DNA of 13,366 bases from Chromera velia (GCA_018398765.1 JAHBMJ010002997.1:1-13366); one strand, 5' to 3'; counted from the first letter of the stretch, positions 1 to 8,479 are shown. Numbers and translations are program-made. The notes: a model not told the origin generated them from the letters alone.

Positions 1-155
1 TGCAATTTTTGTTAAGTGCCCTCTCAGCTTCGCTTTCCGGGCCATCCGTGTGGTCTGGGGGGGTGCAATTTTTGTTAAGTGCCCTCTCAGCTTCGCTTTC
101 CGGGCCACCTCTCAGCTTCGCTTTCCGGGCCATCTCAGCTTCGCTTTCCGGGCCA
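1..155. repeat. 63-bp direct repeat with four copies of a 22-bp core
   Basis: The sequence from 1 to 44 recurs exactly at 64-107, giving a 63-bp period. Inside it a 22-bp core (ctcagcttcgctttccgggc plus ca) occurs at 23-44, 86-107, 111-132 and 134-155; the last two copies are packed with almost no spacer. All copies are perfect, which suggests recent amplification. The array begins at the window edge, so its true length is unknown. The frames open across it are only products of the repeat and are not taken as genes. Confidence 0.9.
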
Positions 156-486
156 TTAATACATGCAGCCAGCGTGCCGGGGCTGGGCCGGGCCCCGCCG
201 GGCCGACGCACGGTCTTCGGGCCAGGGCCGAGCTATGACATGCACTGAGTCAGGCTCTGACACAGGATTCGGTTTTGACGTCGATCGACAGGCTCGGACT
301 TTCCCTTCGCTCTTCCGTACATAACTGTTCCCGACTCCCTTACCAAAGCTTTCAACCTGTGTGTTCTTACGTAATTTAATCTATCCGTGTTTGTGTGGAC
401 GTGTAGAGGTGTCCGTTTTCTTGTCACCGGCGGAGAAAGGTGACGTCTACTGTTGCTCGGTTATTTATCAAACCACCCTCAAAAGA

Positions 487-2272
487 ATGAGAGCGCGGAC
501 CCTGGTTGCGTTGGCCTGCGTCGCCAGTGCCAGTGTGGGACAAGCATTTCATCTGGGCGGGGATAAATCACCCTTTCTCGGTGCCTTAAAGCAAAGCAGC
601 AAGCTGCAGGACCGTCGGCGACGTCACTCAGCCTTGGTTCAGCGAATTCGGTTCGAGGACGCTCAAGCAACCAAGCAGCTTCCTCGAGAAGACGCCGAAA
701 GGAATGCCGAGAGCTTCTCTCCCCTAGATGTGCCCTCTGTTTCGGGCATGGGAAACCCGGCTCTGTCGTTGAAAGAGCCAGGACAAGAAGCAGACCAACT
801 TAGAGAAGCCTTCTGGAAAGCCGGACTAGTAGTCATGGTACGTCTGTCTGCCGGTGCCCTTTCCCGCATGCTTTTGATCCCTCCCCTCTTCTCTTCTCTC
901 GTCGCACTTTGTGTCGCCTGACAAACACCTTTCCAATAGTGGCTTGCCTGACAGCTTCATTGGGATTTCAGCAACGTGGTCATTCAGACTGTATTAGGAT
1001 TCACTCGATCTTCGCTTCTTACCTCTTGCAGGCGTTTATTTGGGCCTCCAACTTTCCGATCATCCGGCTCTCGGAGGGAGGGAACGGGGGCGCGGGCCTG
1101 GCCCCGTCCCTCTTTTGTGCTGCCAGATTTTCCGTGGCGGCAGCAGCCCTCCTTCCTTTTCTTCTGAACGCTCCTGTGGGAGCACTCGCAGGAGGGGCCG
1201 AGTGTGGGATTTACATCGCCCTCGGATACCTGGGACAGGTCTGTCTGCTGTCCTAGCTTTTTCAAGAGAGTGGGAGAAGTGCTTTATCGATGTGGTTGTC
1301 AGAATTGACCTGGTTCTGGGGCAATCTCGTATGTGTGGATGAAGGTTGCAACTTTGAATGATGGGACCACCCCAGTGTCATTCATCTCTTTTCCCCAATC
1401 CCAAACAGCGGCAATCCATCTTCCTTCCACATCCCTCCGTCTGCTTGCTTGCTTGCTTGTGACCTGCATGCATGGGTTTCGTGCAGGCAATCGGTCTGAT
1501 GTCCACGACAGCCAACAAGGGAGCGTTCATCTGCTCCCTCCAGGTAGTCTGGGTGACCCTCGTGAACTCGGTCCTCCATCGGCACCTTCCTTTGTCTGCC
1601 GTTGCCTCTGCCCTTTTCTCTGTTGTCGGTGTGGGCCTGTTGGAGCTTGAGGGCAACAGTTTTGCAGGCCTTTCGACTGGAGACCTCTGGTGTCTTGCAC
1701 AACCAGTTTTCTTCGGTACCTCCTACATTCGCCTCGCGGCTGTGGCAGGAAAATATCCCCAGCACGCGAACGCGATCGCAGCTGCCCAGGTCCTGGTGGT
1801 GGCCCTCATTTCTCTCGCATGGGCACAATTCGATGGTCATTTGACGACCTCGGAAATCAGCCCGATGTTTGAAGACCAGGGGATGGTCGCCAGTGTGATG
1901 TGGACGGGGTTGATTTCAACAGCTGCAACGATCGTTCTCCAGACGGAAGCCTTCAAGAGGGTTTCTGCGGGAGATGCTGCAGTGCTGATTTCAACTGAGC
2001 CTTTTTGGGCTGCCCTTCTTTCTGTCGTGCTCCTTGGAGAGCACATGCGTCCTCAAGATTGGGTGGGGGGGTCGTTCATTCTGGCAGCTTGTCTGGTGAG
2101 TGAGATGGAGCTGGACATGGAGGAGCTCCGTGCTGCACTCGGATGGTACCCTGCAGACGAGGCAGGCGAATCTGTAGAGGGTGGGAAGGAGGGAGAGGAG
2201 GAGACGGAAAAGAGTCTTCTTCCTCAGGGACTGAAGAGATTGAAAGAAAAATTGAGCCAGAGTTCAAGCTGA
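487..2272 (+). CDS. EamA/DMT-family membrane transporter, probably plastid-targeted (3 exons)
   Basis: Exons are 487-837, 1032-1238 and 1487-2272. Both introns (194 and 248 bp) are GT-AG and phase 0, with donors GTACGT and GTCTGT and acceptors TTGCAG and GTGCAG. The protein has 447 residues. Start: ATG at 487 is the first ATG in this frame and has A at -3. Residues 1-20 are a hydrophobic signal peptide ending VGQA, followed by F21 and an R/K/S-rich stretch to about 60. This is the bipartite pattern of proteins entering a stramenopile plastid, whose motif has Phe at the cleavage site. About ten membrane segments follow, from residue 107 to 392, as two EamA repeats. Family hallmarks are FIWASNFPIIR near 119-129 and STEPFWAALLSVVLLGE near 355-371, the usual end of the second EamA domain. 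The tail (393-447) is acidic. The substrate cannot be read from sequence; DMT carriers export metabolites, amino acids or drugs. Plastid envelope location is inferred. Confidence 0.88.
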
Positions 2273-2400
2273 TAAGAGAGAAAGAGAGAAAAGGAAAGGA
2301 AAATGGTCTCTCGCTTTTTGATGATGTGCTCTGTGTGTCCGTATCTGTTGTGTCATGCGTGTGTCTCTGTGTGTGTCTGTGAACAGAAAGGGAGGGAGCA
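2273..2400 (+). other. likely 3' UTR of the transporter gene, GU-rich
   Basis: Directly after the TGA at 2270-2272 comes a purine-rich stretch, then a TG-rich run (about 2326-2382, repeated gtgtgt and ctgtgtg). GU-rich sequence like this often lies just past a poly(A) site. No AATAAA signal is present. The exact 3' end cannot be placed. Confidence 0.4.
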
Positions 2401-4977
2401 CAGGGCTTGCTCACTGAGCTTTGTGTGTTGAGGGGAGACGAGGGAAGGCTCCATGGACGGTTTCAAAATGACGCCATGGTAGGCTTCACCCAGTTCTCCC
2501 CCCCCCTCTCTGTCATTTTCTCCTTCTCGCTTTTTTGTTGTGACTCGTGAGCGTGTTTTTGAGTCAATTCTCTTTGTTTTGTCTTTCATCAATTCACCCG
2601 ATCTGTGCGATGCGGTACTTATTGCATTCATGACCTCTTGAACATTTCAACCTCTCCAACTGTTCCATGGGAGGAGCGCTCGAAGGGTCGTGAAGAAGAA
2701 GCTAGAAAAAAGGGGAAGAAAGGGCAGACACGGAAAATTGCCCAAAGAATTCAAGCAATCAATTGATGCTGGAATAAATGAAATCGCTGCATAACTAACT
2801 AACCATCTGACTGCTTGACTGAGGGAAGAAGAATGAAACGAAGCAATGCGAGCCCGAAGCCCGGTTTGCAAACCTCACGTAAGGCAGGCAGAAAGAAGGA
2901 AAGAAAAAAGAGCAACAGAGAGAAATTTCAGTCTTAGTTGAGGAGGAAACAAAAACAGGGTGGAGGTCGTTGGGAGATTATTTGGGATGGGATTGGCTGT
3001 TGCGTTGGTGGCAAATTCTCGGAAACTCTCACCCGCACAGCCGTCTCGTTCCGTCCCTCAGTTCACTTTCTTCCGATTTGAGTGACTCCCTCATTTTCCG
3101 TCTCTTCCTTTCCCTTTTCTTCGATGGGGGTGGGTGCGCTTCGGTCTTCTTTCTCGATGTACTTCTTTTTGTTTCTTTCAATATTGGCAGCTCTGCTGTT
3201 TTCACCAATCAGGTACGGACGGAGAAAGACTGAACGCGATAAATGTATTGGATGAAAGATTGCGGAGCCAGACAGGTGTGAAGGATCCAATGGTATATGG
3301 AACCGCAGAGTGTTTTTGTTTTTGTTTTCGCACTCAGAGACTGCTTCTCACGTGCATCCGTAAGGTTCTTTCTGCCTGCGTGGCTTGGACTTGTCTTTAT
3401 CTTGCTTTTTTGTTCTGCAGGTCTGACTATGCATGTGCATGCCTGGCGTTTTAGTCTCATGTTACTTGCCTGACTTTTCCCTCTTGTCCTTCGTCTCTCT
3501 TTCCCCCTGTTTTCACACCTGCTGTGCCTCCCTCTCGTACCCTCTTTTTCTCTCTGTATGAATTTCTCGTTGCTTTTTGTTGTGTCTGTCTGTGTGACTC
3601 CACAATTCTCTGCCCGCGGCTTTTTCCGTTTTCTTCCTGCCGATGCACAGGCCAGATGCCGGTGCAAGAGGCAGAGAGCGGGTCTGGTAAACGTCACTCT
3701 TCAATCTTCATGCATGCATGTGTATGTTTTTTGGTTTGAAGGTCTCTTTTCGAGGCAATCCTTTGCATGGAAACTGCCAGCATGTTTTGTTCGATCCCGC
3801 TCGTGCACAGTCACTCAAGGCAACACAACCAACAGCACGAGCACGGAGGAACAGGCAATCCAAATGAAATCTGCATGTGTGCTTGCTGGAACGGGGTTCG
3901 CCTCCTCCGTTGTTTTCTTTTTTCGGTCAGAATGTCTGCGTGATCAGTCACTAGTCCCATGTAGCTGTTTTCTTTCCTTTTCTTTTCGGGGGGGGGGATC
4001 GGGCGATGTTCGATGGGATTCATGGAACAGTGTAATGCAGGGAGGGAGGGAGGGAGAGAAACTGAATTTATCTTGGCTGAGCGTTTTGGGTGTGGGGTTG
4101 TGCATGGACTGTACGATGAGAATACGAATGCGTGCATATGGCGGCAGGTGGGTGGGTGAAAGATTGAATGAATGAATGAATGAATGAATGAATGAATGAA
4201 TGAGCGTTTGCACTGATCCTGGTGTCCAGAGTTCTTTCTGGGCATTTCTTGAGGGAGGGGTGTGTGGGGCTGGAAGAATTTTTTTGCGCTTAACATGGAT
4301 GAATTGATGAAACGCATATGACATGCATGGGCACGGGGATGGGATTCATTCATCCGTTTTGTGTTTTTTACAGTCTGCTTGCAGTCAGTGTGAAACTAAT
4401 GACTTCCATGCAATTGTCCGCCTTTGTCTCTAACTTCGCCTTTCTGCTGGTGGTCGGCATTCGATTTATGATTTTTTGTACCATGCAGAACGCGCCAGAA
4501 AAGGGGAGCCTAGAGGGGAGCACGGGAAATACTGGGAAAACACGGGGTTACCAAAAAAATGAAGGGACCTAGGAAAGGACGCACAAATTTCAACACTGAA
4601 TCAACAGTATGGCAGACAAATAAGTTGGTCGCATGACTACTCTAGTTACTGCATGGCTACTAGTCAATTTAAGTCATCATCATCATTATACGCCATCGTT
4701 GTCTGCCTAGACTAGTGGCCTAGCCTTCGAGGCTTCCAACGTTCGGCAAGAGACAAGCTCGGCAGCCCTCCCCCAGAGGAGAAAGCACATGCAAAAACAC
4801 GATAAATAACCCTTAGCGGCTTAAAAGGGGCTTGTCCTGAACTACGAGAAAAGGCTGGCTTTAAATGCTGGTCTGTAGGATTAAAAGGTGACCGGGGGGA
4901 GCTAAGCTACCCGCCTTCTTCTATCCCATCTCTCTCTTTTTCTCTTTTTCTTTATTTTCTTTACGTTTCTCCGACTG
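2401..4977. other. long stretch with no supportable gene
   Basis: About 2.6 kb where no frame on either strand reads like a protein: open frames are short, change frame often and are built from T/C-rich or simple-repeat DNA. It contains a G run at 3988-3996, a (ggga) run near 4040-4057, a (tgaa) microsatellite, scattered gcatgcatg motifs, and a 9-bp inverted pair ggcagacaa/ttgtctgcc about 80 bp apart near 4612-4708. One hydrophobic stretch after a good acceptor-like site (ttttttacag, near 4371) could be an exon but cannot be joined to anything. Confidence 0.55.
4165..4203. repeat. (TGAA)n microsatellite
   Basis: Nearly ten uninterrupted copies of tgaa. On the minus strand it reads as repeated SFIH in a spurious frame, which explains an open frame there. 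Confidence 0.95.
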
Positions 4978-5234
4978 ATGTTCGAATACTGGGAAACTCA
5001 CGCCATCACAGCCGTCCTGAAGTGCTCCATGGCGGGTGCATACGTGTGACTTGCTATCCTGACCCAGGTGGAAAACCCCCATCGAGTCATGCCCCGAGAT
5101 TTTCGCCGTCTCCTCCGATTTTCTTCTTCTACACAGCACCGTCTTTTCAAAAACTGGCTGCGGCCCTGGTCGGCATTGAAGGAAGAGGGAAACCTGGAAG
5201 GCTGGCATCTACCCCCAGGCGTGCAAAGTCATAG
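4978..5234 (+). CDS. possible two-exon mini-gene, unrecognised 51-residue product
   Basis: An ATG at 4978 opens a protein-like stretch, MFEYWETHAITAVLKCSMA, that stops soon unless spliced. A donor at 5036 (G|GTGCAT) and a strong pyrimidine-rich acceptor at 5135-5136 (ttcttcttctacacag) would remove 101 bp. They join it to a second exon starting PSFQKLAAALVGIEGRGKP, basic at its end and stopping at 5232-5234. The intron length resembles the 91-bp intron at 6265. The same acceptor could instead serve another frame. I do not recognise the product. It may be a small gene, or a broken piece of a larger one. Confidence 0.25.
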
Positions 5235-5296
5235 GCACCGCCGTGTTTGCCATGGTTCTGGATCTGAGTGGAATAGAGAGCCCATCGTTCTGCGGC

Positions 5297-5303
5297 TATA
5301 TAG
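5297..5303 (+). promoter_or_regulatory. TATA-like site
   Basis: The sequence tatatag sits about 90-100 bp upstream of two closely spaced ATGs (5386 and 5398). The second has an ideal context, gccgccATGg. The frame they open runs only to about 5478, because it enters the 14-bp repeat array. The site may be a remnant promoter. Confidence 0.25.
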
Positions 5304-5408
5304 AGCTGCCTGCTTATTTGTCTACTCTCTCCGTACCCACGCCAAAGCCTGAAAACGATTGATCGACTCACAGCACCTGCCGCCAATGGCTGCCGCCATG
5401 GTTGCCCT

Positions 5409-5525
5409 GCCAGTTTGGCTTTACCGGTTTGGCTTTGCCGGTTTGGCTTTGCCGCTTTGGCTTAATTTACCGCTTTGACTTTGCCGCTTTGGCTTTGCCA
5501 CCGTTTGCCGCTTTGGCTTTACCAC
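5409..5525. repeat. degenerate 14-bp tandem array (gctttgccggtttg type)
   Basis: Copies of a 14-bp unit, gcttt(g/a)cc(g/a)(g/c)tttg, follow one another. The first three are spaced exactly 14 bp apart; later copies are diverged and partly shortened. The array ends just before a T run at 5525-5533. Its age gradient (good copies left, poor right) suggests decay after expansion. Confidence 0.85.
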
Positions 5526-5605
5526 TTTTTTTTTGCACATAAAAAAGTGCGAAGACTCATTTGAGAGACGTACTAGATGACGGATTCAATTTTGACCTCG
5601 ATCGA

Positions 5606-5708
5606 AGATTTAAGGTTCAAAGGTCTGATTTGAAGTAGATTTGATCGGATTTGATAGGCCCTATTATGCTAAAGTTTTTCAGGCCTAATATTTGAATCAG
5701 ATTTGAGG
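5606..5708. repeat. cluster of gatttga motifs outside the left inverted repeat
   Basis: The 7-mer gatttga occurs near 5627, 5638, 5648 and 5701. The outer side of the right inverted repeat carries the complementary form, atcaaatcaaatct, at 7996-8009. The stretch agatttgatcggatttgat (5637-5655) pairs with it imperfectly, so the element's true ends may lie here rather than at 5709. Confidence 0.5.
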
Positions 5709-5796
5709 TTACACATCGCGGCAAAGTCGGGGAGGGCGGCGGCGCTAAGAGCGCGCCGCAAAAAGGGCAGGGCGCCGGAGCGCCGGACCTTTTCTG
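5709..5796 (+). repeat. left terminal inverted repeat
   Basis: It starts ttacacatcgcggcaaag and ends gcgccggaccttttctg. The outer 33 bp and inner 17 bp are perfect inverted matches to the right end; the middle (5742-5779) is GC-rich and diverged. Confidence 0.85.
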
Positions 5797-6045
5797 CATC
5801 CATGCGCATGCATCGATCCATGCAATACTGCACCCATGTATTGAATACTGAAGATGATCTGATGAGTGATTGAGTCTGGTAAGAGGAACAGACAACCTCA
5901 GTGATATTTCCGTGATCTCGACTCTATATTGGGTTCCTCGATAGTGTTCTGATCGCATCTTGTGGCTTCTGGCGTTATGGTTCTGGCGACTTCTTGATTT
6001 TTATGCTTTTGTCCGCCACTTCTGTGTCCGCACTTCCAAGCTAAA

Positions 6046-6877
6046 ATGTCCCAACGAGCTCGGAGAGATCCTGGTGGGACTTGGGAAGACTTGCCCAAGT
6101 TGCCCAGGGCAGAAAGAGAGGCTTTGCGGAAGAGGCTGAAACGGGCGGAACGTGCTGCGGAGGTGAAGGGGTTGCGGGAGAAGCACAAAGTGGCCCCCCC
6201 GAAGACAGGTGCTCCGCTGGGGCCTCGAAAGGTGGCTCAGCCGGGAGGTTTGAAACTCCATCCGGTCAGTCAATCAACCACAAACGTTGCATTTCAATTG
6301 GTTTCCGTGTTCACTTTGTCACGCATATCTTGCTTACATTTGGTTTGTGTCGCAGAGTGAAGTAAAGAGAAAGAGAGCAGCGGAGAGAGAAGCAGAACTG
6401 TTCAACCTCGACACATCCTTTGAAGGTGACGTCTCTGCGGAGAGCGTTTCATCGGGAAACTTGGCGGATGCTGAGTCGCAGAGCAGCGGCTTCTCAAACA
6501 GGGTTGCAAGGCGGCGTTTTCTGTCGCCCCAGGCGGAGGATCATGCCAGTGTGGAAGGGAGTGTGCGGTCTGCTGCTGCGAGCAGTGCCGGGGTGGTGCT
6601 TGCAGCTCCCCCAACCGAGCAAATTGTTTGGGAAGGGGATGATAGACGATCAACGCGGAGCCTTGGGGCGTCTAGTACAGTTTCGGAGTTGGTGGGAGAG
6701 TTTCAGGGTTTGCAGGTCGCTGCCGCTTCCTCTTCTTCTTCTTTTTTTCCCCCTTCAGAGCCTGGGTTGACGATGGGCAGCCGCAGTGGGTCCTCTGTCT
6801 GTCTGTCCCACAGAGAAACCCCTGCCCACACACTGATGGCCACTCTGTCGCTGTCTAGCCACACACCCCTGATGTAG
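6046..6877 (+). CDS. unrecognised basic, Ser-rich protein inside the inverted-repeat element (2 exons)
   Basis: Exons 6046-6264 and 6356-6877 encode 246 residues. The 91-bp intron is phase 0 with donor GTCAGT and acceptor GTCGCAG, and it removes a stretch that breaks the reading frame. ATG at 6046 has A at -3 (ctaaaATG). Residues about 20-50 are rich in R, K and E (EREALRKRLKRAERAAEVKG) and should form a charged helix or short coiled coil. Exon 2 opens with VKRKR and another charged helix (74-89), then becomes Ser/Ala-rich and disordered, with a run of five Ser near its end. The basic N-terminal part could bind nucleic acid or direct the protein to the nucleus; that is inference. No family recognised. 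Its last 175 bp overlap the minus-strand gene head-on, so one of the two 3' ends may be misplaced. Confidence 0.55.
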
Positions 6878-7398
6878 GCGCAGTCAATGGTGGCTGCTTT
6901 TCCGTCTTTGGTCGCTATGCATCTTCTCGCTTCTGGCCCTTCCAATCCACCAAACAAGCGATTTCCGTAGCTCCAATGTGCTGGCATCTTTAACACCAGC
7001 TCGTATGTGGACACCTTCCCCGCTCTTTTCAGTCCTGCTTCCCCCTGCATCTCTGTGGGACCGATGGGGACGTAGCAAAACTCGTTTGTACGACCGAAGC
7101 GAGCTATATCCGCAACGACCTGCGGAATGCGGGTAAGGGCCGGCCGTTCTCGGAAAAGCAGTCTTCGCCTGTGGAGAGGTGCGTGGGCCTTCCTGAGCCC
7201 CAGAAAGAATGCTTCTCTGGAGATCAGACCGGACCACTTAAGGAACGTGCCCTGCATGACAATGTGCGTCCCGTCGGCCCCTTTGAGCTGGAGCTGTTCA
7301 AGGAAGCACCGGGCAGGAGGTCTATCCAGAGGCCTCACTCCTACCAAAAACAAAAAACCGACACTCATAAAGGCGGCATATTCCTTCCACAAAACCAT
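6703..7398 (-). CDS. unrecognised globular protein inside the inverted-repeat element
   Basis: From the ATG at 7398 this frame gives 231 residues. The composition is that of a folded protein: balanced charge, few repeats, many Trp/Tyr/Phe, e.g. MVLWKEYAAFMSVGFLFLVG at 1-20 and RIPQVVADIARFGRTNEFCY at about 90-109. It ends in an acidic tail with six Glu in a row (220-224 region), then AAATCKP. The frame continues upstream to 7605, where an ATG in an excellent context (taccATGg) would add a Glu/Leu-rich helical N-terminus, but a TGA at 7540-7542 interrupts it. Either 7398 is the start used now, or a small intron removes the TGA, or the gene is newly broken. No known domain is recognised. Position next to the right inverted repeat suggests an element-encoded protein. 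The 3' end overlaps the + strand gene at 6703-6877. Confidence 0.5.
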   Translation of the reverse strand: MVLWKEYAAFMSVGFLFLVGVRPLDRPPARCFLEQLQLKGADGTHIVMQGTFLKWSGLISREAFFLGLRKAHAPLHRRRLLFRERPALTRIPQVVADIARFGRTNEFCYVPIGPTEMQGEAGLKRAGKVSTYELVLKMPAHWSYGNRLFGGLEGPEARRCIATKDGKAATIDCAYIRGVWLDSDRVAISVWAGVSLWDRQTEDPLRLPIVNPGSEGGKKEEEEEAAATCKP

Positions 7399-7605
7399 CG
7401 ACTTCTCTTGCGCGAAGATTCTCTGGCCTCTGTGCAAAATGGTCTCGGGCACTGCGAGGCTCTCGATCTCTGAACGCAGCTGCTCAAGTTCTTCACACGT
7501 CTCCCAAAAAGAACTTGCACGCTCGTTAAGATCAAATTTTCAAATATTTTTTGAACCGACATGGAGCAACATGGCTCCACCGAGTAACTCTGCCAGAGAA
7601 GCCAT
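7399..7605 (-). pseudogene. N-terminal extension of the minus-strand gene, interrupted by TGA
   Basis: In the same frame as the gene downstream. It starts at ATG 7605 (A at -3, G at +4), reads MASLAELLGGAMLLHVGSKN plus one residue, meets TGA at 7540-7542, then continues without a stop through a helical stretch including ERASSFWETCEELEQLRSEI. The TGA could come from a single CGA to TGA change. An intron with weak signals around it is the alternative (a CTTAAC branch-like site lies just after). Confidence 0.45.
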
Positions 7606-7615
7606 GGTATAAGGA

Positions 7616-7642
7616 GACCGACAGACAGATGACAGACAGACA
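7616..7642. repeat. short (GACA)n-like repeat
   Basis: gaccgacagacagatgacag and following gaca copies lie immediately upstream of the best minus-strand start codon. Low-complexity sequence, possibly in the 5' UTR. Confidence 0.6.
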
Positions 7643-7883
7643 GTCTCTAGAAGCTTGTCAACTAGACAACAATATCGTGATCGCGAGTCTCTCTTTCCTT
7701 CTTTTCCTTCTTGCTGCCACAGCAGTGCTGGTGGTAAAAGTCAAACCAATCTGTTCCATCAAGACCACAGACCTTTTGTCTGTGCCGGAGTGAAGCCCCA
7801 TTGCACCGTTGGCCTGCTTGGACGTTGTTGTTATGAAGACTCAGTGACGTTGTTGTTGTTGTTGAGCCACGGGCTGCTAGCTT
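7643..7883. other. spacer between minus-strand gene and right inverted repeat
   Basis: About 240 bp that should hold the promoter of the minus-strand gene. It contains a (gtt)n run at about 7848-7863. The start of a short inverted pair, gggctgct at 7871-7878, matches agcagccc at 7911-7918 within the right end and could form a hairpin. No clear TATA box on the minus strand. Confidence 0.4.
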
Positions 7884-7983
7884 CAGAAAAGGTCCGGCGC
7901 ACTGAGACCAGCAGCCCGCGGCCCACTTTTTCGCGCCGCACGCATGTCGGCGCCGCCCTCCCCGACTTTGCCGCGATGTGTAA
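7884..7983 (-). repeat. right terminal inverted repeat
   Basis: Reverse complement of the left end: the inner block cagaaaaggtccggcgc is at 7884-7900 and the outer 33-bp block at 7951-7983. The middle is longer and diverged from the left copy (50 bp versus 38 bp), so the two ends have aged since they were made. Confidence 0.85.
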
Positions 7984-8094
7984 GCCCTACTTTAAATCAA
8001 ATCAAATCTGGTCACTAAAAGCGATTTAACTTAGTGAATTAGTTGAGAATTAATTTCTCTCCGTCTCCTTCCGTTCCGCCTCGGGTGATTTTCT

Positions 8095-8120
8095 TTAGAG
8101 GTCATCTGACAGACCTCTAA
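8095..8120. other. perfect 9-bp stem hairpin
   Basis: ttagaggtc at 8095-8103 pairs with gacctctaa at 8112-8120 around an 8-base loop. It overlaps the stop of a possible minus-strand exon. It could be an RNA structure near a transcript end or chance; no U-tract gives it a terminator role. Confidence 0.45.
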
Positions 8121-8383
8121 CTGACACGAACTGACAGAAGGAATCTCACTGGCCCATGATCCTTGATGGAAAAAAAGATACAGAAACAGAGGAGTCCGTC
8201 TCCGTCCTTTCTGTTCCCCCTGAGGTATTTGTTTTTTCCCTTTCCTTCTCGTTTCCCCCTCCGCTCGGGCGTGCCAGTGCTGTTCTGGCGCTTTGATTCG
8301 TCATGGGGACCCTCTTCTGGGTGAAAATGCAGGCAGTCCTCGATCATCTCAAGGGTGGGATAGAAAGCGTGTTGTAACTCAGC
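8117..8383 (-). pseudogene. possible orphan 3' exon, unrecognised
   Basis: On the minus strand a convincing acceptor (ggtagttctcttacag) ends at 8384. The frame after it reads AELQHAFYPTLEMIEDCLHF, then a His/Glu/Pro-rich and a strongly basic segment, to a TAG at 8117-8119: 88 residues. The first half looks like real protein, the end less so. I cannot find a matching upstream exon; the sequence beyond 8500 is AT-rich and non-coding. It may be a last exon of a gene truncated by nearby insertions. Function unknown. Confidence 0.25.
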
Positions 8384-8479
8384 CTGTAAGAGAACTACCA
8401 GATGAAGCAAAAGCCTGTTTGCTTAGAGGTGGAGCCACCTTCTACTTCCATCCACCTCCCCACCCCTGTCAGGCTCCCA

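Larger units (their letters stand above)
5709..7983. mobile_element. putative DNA transposon with long terminal inverted repeats and two convergent genes
   Basis: The ends are inverted copies. A 33-bp block at 5709-5741 is matched perfectly in reverse complement at 7951-7983, and a 17-bp block at 5780-5796 is matched perfectly at 7884-7900. The sequence between the blocks is GC-rich and diverged, so each terminal repeat is about 88-100 bp. Inside lie two unrecognised genes, one starting from each end and meeting in the middle. No transposase family motif is recognised, and no target-site duplication is visible next to either 33-bp block. The layout recalls two-gene elements such as MuDR, which also has long terminal repeats and convergent genes, but that is an analogy only. 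A segment merely flanked by inverted copies of a smaller repeat is the main alternative. Confidence 0.6.

Noticed and set aside
3558-4353. 205-codon plus frame and 180-codon minus frame
   Set aside because: Both cross simple repeats (tgaa, ggga, T/C runs), have odd Cys/His/Phe-rich composition and no family resemblance.
4318-4572. Hydrophobic frame after an acceptor-like site
   Set aside because: It is only a short hydrophobic stretch; no donor or partner exon could be joined, and the rest is not protein-like.
4600-4920. Possible tRNA or SINE-like sequence (A-box-like pieces, tcatcatcatcat run)
   Set aside because: No cloverleaf and no proper B box could be drawn.
5617-5958. Minus-strand frame with a CPFCG zinc-like motif
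   Set aside because: It is a translation of the GC-rich left inverted repeat and flanking repeats; the motif is a single pair of cysteines.
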